Part shown: positions 16,535 to 26,527 of the stretch, in pieces
Layout: each line of letters starts with the position of its first letter
How positions within the stretch are numbered: the stretch's first letter is position 1
Origin: Cohnella zeiphila
GTDB lineage: Bacteria; Bacillota; Bacilli; Paenibacillales; Paenibacillaceae
Direction of reading: 5' to 3'
DNA length: 64,000 nucleotides
NCBI RefSeq assembly: GCF_014212055.1
Contig: NZ_JACJVO010000025.1
Coordinates: 1 to 64,000, forward strand
The notes under the pieces: generated by a model
Databases searched by the model: none
Told to the model about the DNA's origin: nothing
Seen by the model: only the letters and a program-made list of their open reading frames with translations
Position numbers and translations under genes: made by a program

Positions 16535-18337
16535 ATGCTGCGCTCTTTTTTCTTCGCCAGACAGAGCATTCGCGCCAAGATCTTTCTCGCCTTCAGCTGC
16601 GTGACGGCGCTCTCGCTCATGGCCGTTTCCGCCGTGCTGTACATTCATATGAGCGGAGAAGCGACGAGGAACGCCACCCGCTTCGCTTCAGACAATCTCC
16701 GGCACTCGAACGAGGTGATGCAGATGATCCTGGAGGATGTCGATCGCATCAATACCGTCGTCGTGGCGGATTCCGGATCGGTCGACGTTATCGCCGCGCT
16801 GCGCAGCGACGCGTTCGACCCGTCCTATGAATGGTTTCGGGAAAAGCAGGGCGTGACGGCGCTGCTGACCAACCTGATTGCCTATAAGACGCCGATCACG
16901 AGCATTGCGGTCGTCGGCTTGAACGGCAAGATGTACACGAGCGGAACGCCGGAATGGGTGGAGAAGCAAAGGCTGACGGACGACGCGATCCGGCAGGTGT
17001 CCGAAGGCGCCGGCAAGCATGTCTATATTCTGCGGCGCGGCGCGGATGGCGAGCCCGAAGCGCTGATGGTCGGGCGGCCGATTCATTATAACAACCGGCC
17101 GATCGGAGCGGTGATTACCGAGCTCGATTACCGGCAGATCGAGAGGATTTATCAGGCCGGGTTGACGCCCGGCGTCGCCAACGATGTCGTGGCGCAGGAC
17201 GGCCGCATCATCGTGAGCGGCAATCCGCAGCTGCCGGCGGATGCGGCGCTGCATACGTTGGCGGCCGAACCGCCGGCGGTCCCCAAAGCGTCAAGCCGCA
17301 TCGTAATAAACGGCGAGCGGTATATAACCGTCAGCTCCGCCATGCCTTATGCCGGATGGACGGCGCAGAGCGCGATCCCGGTCCGAACGCTGCTGCCCCG
17401 GTACCAGCAATTGCGGCTGCAGATGGCGGAAACCGCGGCTGCCGTTTTTCTCGCCGTATTGATCGTATCGATGGGCGTCGCCGCGGGCATTACCCGGAAT
17501 TTGCGCCGTCTGTACCAAGACATTCAGCATGTCAAGCAGGGACGAATGACCGTGCGGGCATCCATCCGAACGAAGGACGAAGTCGGGCACCTGTATCGCG
17601 CCTTTTCCGGGATGGTCGAGCAATTAAAAGTCCTGATGAACGACATCAAGCGCGGCGAGCGGCAGAAGCGGGAAGCGGAATTACAGGCTCTGCAGGCGCA
17701 GGTCGGCCCCCACTTCCTGTACAACACGCTGAACTCGATCAAATATTTGGCGCGGCTGCGTCACGCCTCGAACATCGAGGAGACGGTCGCGTCGCTGATC
17801 GATCTGCTGCGGGCGGTGCTGGGAAATACGAAGGAATTCGTCACACTTCGGGAGGAGTTGGATTATGTGCAGGCTTATCTCAACATTCAGAAGCTCAGGT
17901 TCAACAACCGGATCGAGGCGCGCATCCGGATCGACCCGGAGCTGTACGGCTGCGTTCTGCCGAAGATGATCGTGCAGCCGATCGTGGAGAACGCGATGAT
18001 CCACGGACTGGCGCCGCTCCGACAGGGGGGGACCCTCGCCATCGAAGGGTTCAGGGACGGCGGCTTCCTCGTCGTGAGCGTGACCGACGACGGCGTCGGC
18101 ATGAGCGGCGATCAGATCGAGCGCCTGCTGCGGAAAGGCGGAACGGAGGGCTCCGGACGCTCAAGCTTCAGCGGGATCGGCATCGCCAACGTCCGGGAAC
18201 GGATCCGCATGACGTGCGGGCCGGAGAGTCAGCTGCAGATCTCCAGCGTGCAAGGCGAATTCACGACGGTCAAGCTGCGTTTGCCGTTGGCGGAGGGAGA
18301 GGGGGCTTGCGATGCTGCGCGTGCTGTTGGTGGATGA
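16535..18337 (+). CDS. YesM-type sensor histidine kinase
   Basis: A 600-residue membrane kinase: TM1 near residues 14-35, an extracytoplasmic Cache-like sensor of about 250 residues, TM2 near 300-322, a HAMP linker, the phospho-acceptor histidine in VGPHFLYNTLNSIKYL, and an HATPase domain (VENAMIHGLAP, DDGVGM, GIGIANVRERIRM). ATG 16535 is chosen because GGGAGG lies 8 nt before it; an upstream in-frame ATG at 16511 has no site. It overlaps the response regulator gene by 26 bp, so the two form a pair. The ABC transporter and three sulfatases immediately downstream are the likely regulon, with a glycan or binding-protein complex as the probable signal. Confidence 0.93.
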   Translation: MLRSFFFARQSIRAKIFLAFSCVTALSLMAVSAVLYIHMSGEATRNATRFASDNLRHSNEVMQMILEDVDRINTVVVADSGSVDVIAALRSDAFDPSYEWFREKQGVTALLTNLIAYKTPITSIAVVGLNGKMYTSGTPEWVEKQRLTDDAIRQVSEGAGKHVYILRRGADGEPEALMVGRPIHYNNRPIGAVITELDYRQIERIYQAGLTPGVANDVVAQDGRIIVSGNPQLPADAALHTLAAEPPAVPKASSRIVINGERYITVSSAMPYAGWTAQSAIPVRTLLPRYQQLRLQMAETAAAVFLAVLIVSMGVAAGITRNLRRLYQDIQHVKQGRMTVRASIRTKDEVGHLYRAFSGMVEQLKVLMNDIKRGERQKREAELQALQAQVGPHFLYNTLNSIKYLARLRHASNIEETVASLIDLLRAVLGNTKEFVTLREELDYVQAYLNIQKLRFNNRIEARIRIDPELYGCVLPKMIVQPIVENAMIHGLAPLRQGGTLAIEGFRDGGFLVVSVTDDGVGMSGDQIERLLRKGGTEGSGRSSFSGIGIANVRERIRMTCGPESQLQISSVQGEFTTVKLRLPLAEGEGACDAARAVGG

Positions 18338-19940
18338 CGAACGGTTGGCGCGCCATTACGTGTGCTCGCTGATCGACTGGGAGCGGCACGGCTTCGTCAT
18401 CGTCGGAGAGGCGGAAGGGGGAATCGAAGCGATGCGGGCCATCGACCGGAATCGCCCCCACATCGCCGTCATCGACATGAATATGCCGGTCATGGACGGC
18501 GTCGCCTTGTGCCGCTACCTGCACGAATATCATCCGGATATGAAAGTGATCGTTCTGAGCAGCTACGACAAGTACGAGTACGTGCGGGAGACGCTGAAGA
18601 ACGGCGCCGTCGACTATCTGCTCAAGCATCGGTTGGACGAAGAGAGCCTGCTGCAAGTGTTGGAAAAAGCCCGGAGCGACATCGGTTCCGCGGCTGCAGC
18701 CGCGGGCGCCGGGCCGGCAAGCGACGCTTCGGAGCGGGAGCCGGCGCCGTCGCTGCTGGCGGTGGCGGAGTGGCTGCAGGGGCTGGACGCCTGCGGAGAC
18801 TCGGTGCGCGGCTGGCTGGAACGCCGTTGGAGCCGCGAGCGCGCGCGGAACGGCTTCGCGGCGGTGATGCAGATCGCGAATTTCCGGCTGCTGACGGAAA
18901 CGCTGCCGGACGGGGAGAGAACGGGGCTGGTCCGTTCGATTGTCGATCTCTGCGAGCAGAGCGGAACCGGCGATCCGTCGTTGATGATACCGGTTCCGCT
19001 GGCGCGCGGGGACATCGCCCTGCTTTTCTACTGCGACGGAAGCGACGAACGGGCGGTTGTCCGGGACGCGGAAGAGCGGCTCGGGCGAATCGAATATTCC
19101 ATCGATCTATATCTCGGCATGAAGGCGGTCTTCGGAATCGGCCCGCCTGTTCGTCAGGCCGGCGGCGTTCGCGACAGCTTTCGGAAGGCCGCGGGCAACG
19201 CCGAGGAGCGAATGCGGCAGCTGCATGCGGGCCCATCAGGTGCGGGGGCGCGAACCGACGGGGAGAAGCCGGCGAGTTTGACCCTAGGCCAGGAGAAAGC
19301 GATCCGGAATGCGGTGGAGGCGAGGGATGTCCATGCGGTCGGCGAAGCGCTGGACGGCATTGTCCGCTCCTTGCGGGAGGGCCCGGCAAGCGCGCGATCG
19401 ATCCAGGGGGTCTTGTCCGAATTGCTCGCGATCGCCGACAAGTTCTGGCAGCATCGCCCGGAGCGCGGCTGCGGGCCGGAGCCCGACGATTGGGCGTCGA
19501 GAGGGGAATTGACCCGCCTCTTTCATTTGGACGATTTGCTGCAGTGGCTGAAGGAACGGTACCGGAGGCTGATCGAGCGGCTCGTTCCCGATTCGGACCG
19601 GCCGATCCATTCGGCGGTCATCAAGGAAGCGGTTCTGTACGTCCGCGAAAATTATCCGGACGACATCTCGCTGGAGCTGACGGCGCGCCGCATCGGCGTG
19701 ACGCCGGCGTATCTGAGCCATCTGTTCAAGGAAGAGACCGGCACCTCCTTTACGGAATATTTGAACCGGCTGCGGGTCGGCCGAAGCAAGCGGCTGATCG
19801 AAGACGGCGAGAGCCGGATCAAGGATATTTACGGCAAGGCGGGGTTCGCCAGCTACAATTACTTCTTCAAGGTGTTCAAGCAGTACGAGGGCGTCACCCC
19901 TTCCGTTTATTTGAAGCGAAGGCTGGAACAAAACGGATAG
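18312..19940 (+). CDS. YesN-type response regulator (partner of the preceding kinase)
   Basis: A 542-residue regulator. The receiver domain has D8-D9 and Asp55 in VIDMNMPVMDG, with the conserved lysine position in DYLLKHRL. After a long variable middle, the C-terminal AraC DNA-binding domain reads ISLELTARRIGVTPAYLSHL, then IKDIYGKAGFASYNYFFKVF. The start lies inside the kinase gene, indicating translational coupling. The next gene, a binding-protein lipoprotein, starts 112 bp downstream behind its own promoter-like segment and is the expected target. Confidence 0.92.
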   Translation: MLRVLLVDDERLARHYVCSLIDWERHGFVIVGEAEGGIEAMRAIDRNRPHIAVIDMNMPVMDGVALCRYLHEYHPDMKVIVLSSYDKYEYVRETLKNGAVDYLLKHRLDEESLLQVLEKARSDIGSAAAAAGAGPASDASEREPAPSLLAVAEWLQGLDACGDSVRGWLERRWSRERARNGFAAVMQIANFRLLTETLPDGERTGLVRSIVDLCEQSGTGDPSLMIPVPLARGDIALLFYCDGSDERAVVRDAEERLGRIEYSIDLYLGMKAVFGIGPPVRQAGGVRDSFRKAAGNAEERMRQLHAGPSGAGARTDGEKPASLTLGQEKAIRNAVEARDVHAVGEALDGIVRSLREGPASARSIQGVLSELLAIADKFWQHRPERGCGPEPDDWASRGELTRLFHLDDLLQWLKERYRRLIERLVPDSDRPIHSAVIKEAVLYVRENYPDDISLELTARRIGVTPAYLSHLFKEETGTSFTEYLNRLRVGRSKRLIEDGESRIKDIYGKAGFASYNYFFKVFKQYEGVTPSVYLKRRLEQNG

Positions 19941-20002
19941 CGGCCGAAAAAATTTGGAGTCGAATCGAAAGAATTTGCAATTTTCCCAAAAAAGCGCTGC
20001 TT

Positions 20003-20008
20003 TATAAT
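20003..20008 (+). promoter_or_regulatory. Possible -10 element of the sulfatase-locus ABC operon
   Basis: TATAAT at 20003-20008 lies about 44 bp before the binding-protein ATG. No good -35 is at normal spacing, which fits an activator-dependent promoter. The sequence continues CGAGGCAAGCGG; the other response-regulator-linked binding-protein gene (32287) has TATAATCGGATTGTGCAAGCGG-like sequence at its own -10. Confidence 0.45.
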
Positions 20009-20051
20009 CGAGGCAAGCGGTCCGCAATCGCTTACAAGATACCCAAAGGGG

Positions 20052-21668
20052 ATGAACCGAATGCAGGTGTCACCGAAAATTGCCATACTGGGCGCGGCGC
20101 TGCTGGTGGCCGCTTCCTTGACCGGCTGCGCCGGAGGCGGCGGCAACAATAGCAATTCCGATAACGGCTCGTCCGCCGGACCGGCGTCCGCCTCTTCCGG
20201 AAGTTCGGGAGAGGCGGCGGGAAGCAAACAGCCGATCACGCTGACGATGCTGGCGCAGCGTTCGGGCCAGAACGGCCCGTACAAGGATATGCTCGTCTTC
20301 CAGGAATACGAGAAGAAGACGAACATTCATGTCGAGTGGACCGACGTGCCGGCATCGGGGTTCGCAGAGAAGAAAAACCTGGTGTTCGCCTCCAACGAAC
20401 TGCCGGACGCGTTCTTTAAAGCGGGCATCACGCCGACGGAGGCGATCAAATACGGCACTTCCGGCATGCTGATGCCGCTGGAGGATCTGATTGCCAAGGA
20501 CGCGCCCAACATCTCGAAGCTGTTCGAGCAATATCCGGAGGTCTTGAAGGCGCTGACGGCGCCGGACGGCCATATCTATGCGCTGTCCGATATCGTGACG
20601 CTCGACAATGCGAGAATCGGGCTCAAGCCGTGGATCAACCGGCAATGGCTGCAGAAGCTCGGCTTGAAGGAGCCGACGACGACCGACGAGCTGCTCAATG
20701 TGCTTCGGGCATTCCGGGACAACGACCCGAACGGCAATGGCCAGAAAGACGAAATCCCCATTCTGGCGGCCGATCTCGGTTCGCTGGTGGGCGGGATCAG
20801 CGGATCGTTCGGCTTGCAGAACCAAATGGGGTATCACATCAATGTCGATGACGAAGGCAAGGTCAAGGTATGGCTGGCCGACGACCGTTACAAGCAGATG
20901 CTGATGTACCTGCACCAGCTGTATCAGGAGAAGCTGCTGGACAACGAGATCATCTCCCAGGATCAGCCGACCTGGCTCAGCAAGCTGAATTCCGGCAAGG
21001 TCGGCATGTTCTACATTCAGGAAGGCGCCGCGTTCGAGAAATTGAAGGACCAGTACATCGGCACCATTCCGGTCAAAGGGCCGAACGGCGACCAGATGGT
21101 CGGAAGCGTCGCCCCGATCGCCCGTTCCTTCGGCGCGTTCGCCATCAGTTCGGTTAACAAGTACCCCGACGAAACGATGAAATGGCTGGATTATTTCTAT
21201 GGGGACGAGGGCTCGATTTTCTTCCGCTTCGGAGTAGAGGGCAAGACGTATCATATCGGCGACGACGGTCTCCCGTATTTCAACGACGACATCCTGAACG
21301 ATCCGCGCGGCGCCGGCAACGCCGAAGGACAAATTACGCCGTATCCGGGCGGAGGCTCGCCGGAATGGATCAACGACAAGAACTCCAGCGGCATCAATTC
21401 GCCGGAAGGCATCGCGGCCACCGAGAGGCTTCAGCCCTATTTGCCGAAGAAGGTATACGCCGCGCCGCTGCTGGATGCTTCCTCCAACGATAGGCTGGAC
21501 AATTTGCGCCGCGATATCGACACTTACGCGGACGAGTCCCAAGCCAAGTTCATCGTCGGCAATCTCAGCTTCGACAAGTGGGACGAATACGTAAATACGC
21601 TTAAAAAGATGCATCTGGACGAAGTGGAGCAAATCTATCAGCAGGCGTTCGACAAGCTGTATAAATAA
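20052..21668 (+). CDS. Extracellular solute-binding lipoprotein of a sugar ABC transporter (LplA-like)
   Basis: A 538-residue lipoprotein. The N-terminal signal ends in a lipobox (AASLTGC, cysteine near residue 25), followed by a Gly/Asn/Ser-rich tether and then a family-1-type binding protein. It should sit on the outer face of the membrane and deliver an oligosaccharide to the two permeases encoded immediately downstream (22 and about 1000 bp). The large size and company are typical of LplA/YtcQ proteins handling complex oligosaccharides. With sulfatases in the same operon, a sulfated oligosaccharide is the likely cargo. No ATPase gene accompanies it, so a shared ATPase elsewhere is assumed. 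Confidence 0.92.
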   Translation: MNRMQVSPKIAILGAALLVAASLTGCAGGGGNNSNSDNGSSAGPASASSGSSGEAAGSKQPITLTMLAQRSGQNGPYKDMLVFQEYEKKTNIHVEWTDVPASGFAEKKNLVFASNELPDAFFKAGITPTEAIKYGTSGMLMPLEDLIAKDAPNISKLFEQYPEVLKALTAPDGHIYALSDIVTLDNARIGLKPWINRQWLQKLGLKEPTTTDELLNVLRAFRDNDPNGNGQKDEIPILAADLGSLVGGISGSFGLQNQMGYHINVDDEGKVKVWLADDRYKQMLMYLHQLYQEKLLDNEIISQDQPTWLSKLNSGKVGMFYIQEGAAFEKLKDQYIGTIPVKGPNGDQMVGSVAPIARSFGAFAISSVNKYPDETMKWLDYFYGDEGSIFFRFGVEGKTYHIGDDGLPYFNDDILNDPRGAGNAEGQITPYPGGGSPEWINDKNSSGINSPEGIAATERLQPYLPKKVYAAPLLDASSNDRLDNLRRDIDTYADESQAKFIVGNLSFDKWDEYVNTLKKMHLDEVEQIYQQAFDKLYK

Positions 21669-21689
21669 CTTACGTTACGGAGACCGCCT

Positions 21690-22640
21690 ATGAGATACGC
21701 GAAACGAACGGAGACGGCCGTCGCGAGATCGTCCGGGAGCGCGCTTTGGAGACGAATGTCGACCCGGTACGACTTGTACTTGATGCTGCTGCTACCGACC
21801 GCTTACTATTTGATCTTCCAATACGCGCCGATGTACGGGATGCAGATCGCGTTCAAAAATTTTATCGCGGCGAAGGGAATCGGCGGCAGTCCGTGGGTCG
21901 GGCTGGACCAGTTCACGCAGTTTTTCGACTCCTACTATTTCTGGCGCTTGATTCGGAATACGCTGTCGATCAGCGTCTTCTCGCTCATCTTCGCTTTCCC
22001 GGTTCCGATTCTGCTGGCGCTGCTGATCAACGAGATCGGCAGCTCGCGCTTCAAGCGGTGGGTGCAGAATGTCACCTATATTCCGCACTTCATTTCGCTT
22101 GTGGTGGTCGTCGGCATGCTCGGCATCTTCCTGGACGGCGACCACGGCTTCGTCAACCAGTTGCTGAAGGAGGCCGGCCTGCCGGCCGTCTCCTTCCTGC
22201 AAAGTCCCGGATGGTTCAAGCCGATCTTGATCCTGTCGAACATCTGGCAGACGATGGGCTTCTCGTCGATTATCTACATCGCCGCGCTGAGCGGGATCGA
22301 TCCCGCCCAATACGAAGCGGCCATGATCGACGGAGCGAGCCGCCTGCAGCGCGTTCGTCACGTCTCCCTTCCCGGCATCCTGCCGACGATGACGATTCTG
22401 TTCATTCTGGAGATCGGGCATCTGATGAACGTCGGCTTCGAGAAAATCCTGCTCATGCAAAACCAGTTGAACATGGAATCCAGCGACGTCATCGCCACCT
22501 TCGTCTACCGCGTCGGCATTCAGCAGGCGCAGTACAGCTATACGGCGGCGGTCGGCCTGTTCAACGCGGTCATCAATTTCATTCTGCTGATCGCCGTCAA
22601 CTGGGCGGCAAGGCGAAGGGGCGGCGCAAGCCTGTGGTGA
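21690..22640 (+). CDS. Sugar ABC transporter permease (LplB-like)
   Basis: A 316-residue inner-membrane permease with six predicted transmembrane segments, the N-terminal FQYAPMYGMQIAFKNF signature of the LplB group and the EAA loop QYEAAMIDGASRLQRV that contacts the ATPase. It starts 22 bp after the binding-protein gene behind a GGAG site and is followed directly by the second permease. Confidence 0.93.
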   Translation: MRYAKRTETAVARSSGSALWRRMSTRYDLYLMLLLPTAYYLIFQYAPMYGMQIAFKNFIAAKGIGGSPWVGLDQFTQFFDSYYFWRLIRNTLSISVFSLIFAFPVPILLALLINEIGSSRFKRWVQNVTYIPHFISLVVVVGMLGIFLDGDHGFVNQLLKEAGLPAVSFLQSPGWFKPILILSNIWQTMGFSSIIYIAALSGIDPAQYEAAMIDGASRLQRVRHVSLPGILPTMTILFILEIGHLMNVGFEKILLMQNQLNMESSDVIATFVYRVGIQQAQYSYTAAVGLFNAVINFILLIAVNWAARRRGGASLW

Positions 22641-22654
22641 GAGGAGGAATTCGC

Positions 22655-23542
22655 GTGGAGAAGAGCGCGCCGAACCGGGCCGCCGGCGAAAAAGCGTTCG
22701 ATACCGCTATTTACATCATCGCGTCTGTCATTCTCGCGATCGTGCTGTATCCGCTTGTTTTCATCGTCAGCGCCTCGTTCAGCGATCCCGGGGAAGTGGT
22801 GGCCGGGCATATGTGGTTGTGGCCCAAAGGCTGGAGCGTTCAATCCTATAAGCTCGTCTTCGAGAACGGGGATGTCTGGAGGGGGTACCTGAATACGATC
22901 GTCTACGCCGTCGTCGGCGTTTGCGTCAATCTGGTCATGACGGTGCTGGCGGCCTATCCGCTATCCCGTCAGGATTTGCCGGGACGGAACGTCTTTATGT
23001 TCGGCTATGTATTCACGATGTTTTTCAGCGGCGGGCTCATTCCCACTTATTTGGTCGTGCGGGATCTCGGCTTGGTCAATACGATGTGGGCGCTTATTGT
23101 TCCGACGGCGATCGCGACGTTCAATCTGATTATCATGCGGACGTTCTTCCAGACCATCCCGGTCGAACTGCAGGAGTCCGCCTCGATGGACGGCTGTACG
23201 AACGGGCGGCTCCTGCTCTCGGTCGTCCTGCCGCTGTCCAAGCCCATTCTTGCGGTTATGCTTCTCTATTACGGCGTAGCGCACTGGAACTCGTTCTTCA
23301 ACGCGCTCATCTATCTGAACGATCATGACAAATACCCGCTTCAGCTGATTCTTAGGGAGATTCTCATTCAGAACCAAGCCACCGCGGATCTGAACGATCC
23401 GAACTTCGCCGACCGGATCATGATGGCGGAGAGCATCAAGTACGCGCTGATCGTCGTGGCGAGCATTCCCGTTCTGCTGCTGTATCCGTTCGTGCAGCGG
23501 TACTTCGTGCAGGGCGTCATGATCGGCGCGATCAAAGGCTAG
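22655..23542 (+). CDS. Sugar ABC transporter permease (LplC-like)
   Basis: A 295-residue permease with six transmembrane segments and the EAA loop ELQESASMDGCTNGRLL. GTG 22655 is chosen because AGAGGAGG (22640-22647) sits 7 nt before it. The open frame extends further upstream but only through the first permease gene in another frame. It ends RYFVQGVMIGAIKG, typical of LplC/YtcP proteins. Three sulfatase genes follow at short spacing. Confidence 0.93.
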   Translation: MEKSAPNRAAGEKAFDTAIYIIASVILAIVLYPLVFIVSASFSDPGEVVAGHMWLWPKGWSVQSYKLVFENGDVWRGYLNTIVYAVVGVCVNLVMTVLAAYPLSRQDLPGRNVFMFGYVFTMFFSGGLIPTYLVVRDLGLVNTMWALIVPTAIATFNLIIMRTFFQTIPVELQESASMDGCTNGRLLLSVVLPLSKPILAVMLLYYGVAHWNSFFNALIYLNDHDKYPLQLILREILIQNQATADLNDPNFADRIMMAESIKYALIVVASIPVLLLYPFVQRYFVQGVMIGAIKG

Positions 23543-23555
23543 CGGAGGGGAACGG

Positions 23556-25013
23556 ATGAATATTTTACTCGTCATGTCCGACGAGCATTCCCATCAGGCG
23601 ATGGGCTGCGCGGGACATCCGGTCGTTCGGACGCCGAATATGGACCGGCTGGCCGCCGAAGGCGCGATGTTCGAGAATGCTTATACGCCGTGTCCGGTAT
23701 GTACGCCGGCAAGAGCCGGTTTTTTTACGGGAAAATATGTTCATCAGTTAGGGACGTGGGACAATGCGATCCCTTACGACGGCTCGGTTCCGGGACTGTC
23801 GCAAGTTCTGGCCGGGCACGGCAAGCGGCTGACGGCGTTCGGCAAGCTGGACTTTCATCCCGACGGCGAATATGAGGGACTGGACGCGCATCTGCCGCTC
23901 CAGCGAACCAATCCTCAATACGAGAGCTTCTTCCGCGGACAGGATATTCCGATCGACTCGGCGCAGAGGTTCCGGCAGATGGGGATCTCGGACCGTCCTC
24001 CCCGGGACGACAAGGTGCTGCAGGGGGCGGTCGAATGGCTTCGAAGCAAGCGGGGAAGCGAGGAGCCGTGGATCCTGTACGCCGGCTTTCTCGACCCGCA
24101 CTTTCCATTTTATGTCGACGAAGAGAGGTGGAAGCGCTATAATGCCATCGTAACGGACGTTCCGGATGTCGCCCGGCCGCCGTTCGGGGAATTGAACGAG
24201 CCGCTTCGTCTTCTGCGGAGACATTTTCGGGGCGAGGAAGCGGATGCGGAGACGGTGCGCCGGGCCCATGTCGGCTACTATGCGATGACTTCAAGGCTGG
24301 ACGACAGCGTCGGCCTGCTGCTGGATACGCTTCGCGAATGCGGATTCGAGGAAAATACGCTGGTGATCTATACGAGCGATCACGGCGAGCAGCTCGGCCA
24401 TCACGGTCTGTGGTGGAAGTGCTGCATGTACGAGGAGTCGGCGCGCGTTCCGCTGCTCATGCGCGGCCCGGGCATCCGCGGCGGAACGGCGGTGAAGGCG
24501 CCGGTATCGCTGATCGACCTGCTGCCGACCGTATGCGACGCCGCCGGCGTTCCGGTTCCGGACGGATTGCCGGGCCGGTCGCTGCTGCCATTGGCCCGGG
24601 GACAATGCGATGCGGAGCGTGCCGACTTCGCCTTTAGCGAATATCACGCGCACGGCGTGCCTTCCGGGATGTACATGGTTCGCTGGGACCGCTGGAAATA
24701 TGTCATCTATAGCGGATATGGAGCGCAGCTGTTCGACCTGGCCGCCGATCCGGCGGAGACGGTCAACATGCTGGAGGATCCGGCGCTTCGGAATTCGCCC
24801 GCGGCGCGGGAGGCGGCGGCGGAAGGCGACAGGCGGCTTCGGTCCGTATGCGATCCGGACGAGGTCAGCCTGCGGGCGCTTCGCGATCAGCGGGAGATCC
24901 GGAAGGAGCTGGGCATTGATGCTTTTCCAGCGCAGAACGTCCGAACGGTACCGCATCCGCGGCTTCGGCCGGAAGAGCGCGATCCGGGCGCAGCCGGCAC
25001 AACTGGGAGGTAG
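23556..25013 (+). CDS. Formylglycine-type sulfatase 2
   Basis: A 485-residue cytoplasmic sulfatase. The signature CTPAR has Cys49 as the formylglycine precursor, followed by AGFFTGKY. N-terminal metal ligands are in VMSDEHSHQ and the second metal motif is YTSDHGEQLGHHG. It is 13 bp after the LplC-like permease and ends 6 bp before the next sulfatase, so import and desulfation are coupled in one transcript. The specific sulfate ester is unknown. The C-terminal 50 residues carry an Arg/Pro-rich extension without a recognised domain. Confidence 0.92.
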   Translation: MNILLVMSDEHSHQAMGCAGHPVVRTPNMDRLAAEGAMFENAYTPCPVCTPARAGFFTGKYVHQLGTWDNAIPYDGSVPGLSQVLAGHGKRLTAFGKLDFHPDGEYEGLDAHLPLQRTNPQYESFFRGQDIPIDSAQRFRQMGISDRPPRDDKVLQGAVEWLRSKRGSEEPWILYAGFLDPHFPFYVDEERWKRYNAIVTDVPDVARPPFGELNEPLRLLRRHFRGEEADAETVRRAHVGYYAMTSRLDDSVGLLLDTLRECGFEENTLVIYTSDHGEQLGHHGLWWKCCMYEESARVPLLMRGPGIRGGTAVKAPVSLIDLLPTVCDAAGVPVPDGLPGRSLLPLARGQCDAERADFAFSEYHAHGVPSGMYMVRWDRWKYVIYSGYGAQLFDLAADPAETVNMLEDPALRNSPAAREAAAEGDRRLRSVCDPDEVSLRALRDQREIRKELGIDAFPAQNVRTVPHPRLRPEERDPGAAGTTGR

Positions 25014-25019
25014 AATGGA

Positions 25020-26516
25020 ATGATAGATCGGAAAAACATCGTCGTCATCATGACGGACCAGCAGCGCGCCGATTTGCGGGCGTTGGAGGGCTACCCGTTG
25101 GACGCCACGCCGTTTCTGGACCGGTTGGCCCGGGAAGGAACCTGGTTCGACAAGGCCTACACCACCATGCCGATCTGCTGCGCCGCGCGCGTGAGCTTGC
25201 TGACCGGCCGGTACCCGTCCGCGCACGGCGTTCAGACGAACGGGCAGTTGAAGCTGGCCCGATACGAGAAAGATTTGTTCGACGTCGCCCGCGAGGGCGG
25301 TTACGCCACGGCGCTCTCGGGCAAGAACCACTCGCACATCGATGCCCGGGCCAAGCTCGATTACTGCTACGAGATCGGGCATTGGGGGGGAGGAGGCGAA
25401 GGGCGGAGCGCCGAGGAGAAGGCGTTCGACGATTGGCTGAAAACCCTGTCGCAGACAAGCACGGGGCCGGCGCCGTTCCCGCTCGAATGCCAGCTGCCCT
25501 ATCGCGTCGTATCGGCCGCGCAGGATTGGGTCGGCACGCTGGAAGGGAAGCCTTTTCTGCTGTGGCTCAGCTTTGCGGAACCGCATAACCCGTACCAAGC
25601 GCCGGAGCCGTACTACTCGATGTTTCCGGCGGGGTCGCTTCCGCCGCTTCGGGCGACGGAGAAGGACAGGGACGCGAAAGGCGACAAATGGGCGTTCTAT
25701 GGCGGACAGACGGCGCATTACTTGCCCGACTTCCGCGAGCGCATCCCGCAAGCCCGCGCGAACTATTTGGGCATGCTCCGGCTGATCGACGATCAGATCC
25801 GCAGATTCGTGACCTTCCTGGAACAGAGCGGTTTGCTGGAAAATACGTTGCTCGTCTTCCTGTCCGATCATGGCGATTTTCACGGGGAATACCAGCTGTT
25901 GAAAAAGGGGCCGGAGGCGCCGGAACTGCTGACCCGCATTCCGATGCAGTTCAGCGGCGCCGGGGTCAGGCCCCATTCCGGTCCGCACCCGGCCCATGTG
26001 TCTCTCGCGGATATCATGCCGACGCTGTGCGAGGCGATGGAGCTTCCGATTCCGCGCGGCGTTCAGGGACGGAGCCTGTGGCCGCTGCTTGCCGGCGAGG
26101 CGTACCCGGAGCGGGAATTCGCCAGCGCTTATGCCGAGCACGGTTACGGCGGCGAATATCATACCGACCGCAAGCCGTTCGACTACGGCGGCGTCGGCTC
26201 GGTCCGGGACGGCGTCTCGTCGTTCAACGAATTGAGCCGGTATACGCAATCCGGCCGGCTGCGCACGATTCGCAAAGGAAAGTGGAAGCTGAACCTGGAT
26301 ATGCGAGGCAAGCGCGAGCTGTACGATATCGAGGCCGATCCGCTCGAGCTTGCCGATTTGTCCGGTCGGGACGAATACCGCGAGCTCGAACGCGACTTGC
26401 TGGCCGAGCTCGGCGCGTGGATGATGCGGACGCAGGACGAGTCGCAGCCGGACAGCGCCGAGTATCCGGTGCTGAAATATCCGCGCAATTACGGCTTTCC
26501 GCCCCAAAAGGAGTGA
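25020..26516 (+). CDS. Formylglycine-type sulfatase 3 with a CxAxR signature
   Basis: A 498-residue cytoplasmic sulfatase. The signature is CCAAR (Cys53 to Arg57), so Ala replaces the more usual Pro. CxAxR is known in some sulfatases and can still be converted by some maturases. Other motifs are VIMTDQQRADL at the N terminus and FLSDHGDFHGEYQLL. GGGAGG lies 9 nt before ATG 25020. It sits between two other sulfatases in the same operon, suggesting stepwise removal of different sulfate groups from one oligosaccharide. Confidence 0.9.
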   Translation: MIDRKNIVVIMTDQQRADLRALEGYPLDATPFLDRLAREGTWFDKAYTTMPICCAARVSLLTGRYPSAHGVQTNGQLKLARYEKDLFDVAREGGYATALSGKNHSHIDARAKLDYCYEIGHWGGGGEGRSAEEKAFDDWLKTLSQTSTGPAPFPLECQLPYRVVSAAQDWVGTLEGKPFLLWLSFAEPHNPYQAPEPYYSMFPAGSLPPLRATEKDRDAKGDKWAFYGGQTAHYLPDFRERIPQARANYLGMLRLIDDQIRRFVTFLEQSGLLENTLLVFLSDHGDFHGEYQLLKKGPEAPELLTRIPMQFSGAGVRPHSGPHPAHVSLADIMPTLCEAMELPIPRGVQGRSLWPLLAGEAYPEREFASAYAEHGYGGEYHTDRKPFDYGGVGSVRDGVSSFNELSRYTQSGRLRTIRKGKWKLNLDMRGKRELYDIEADPLELADLSGRDEYRELERDLLAELGAWMMRTQDESQPDSAEYPVLKYPRNYGFPPQKE

Positions 26517-26527
26517 CGACGGAAGCG

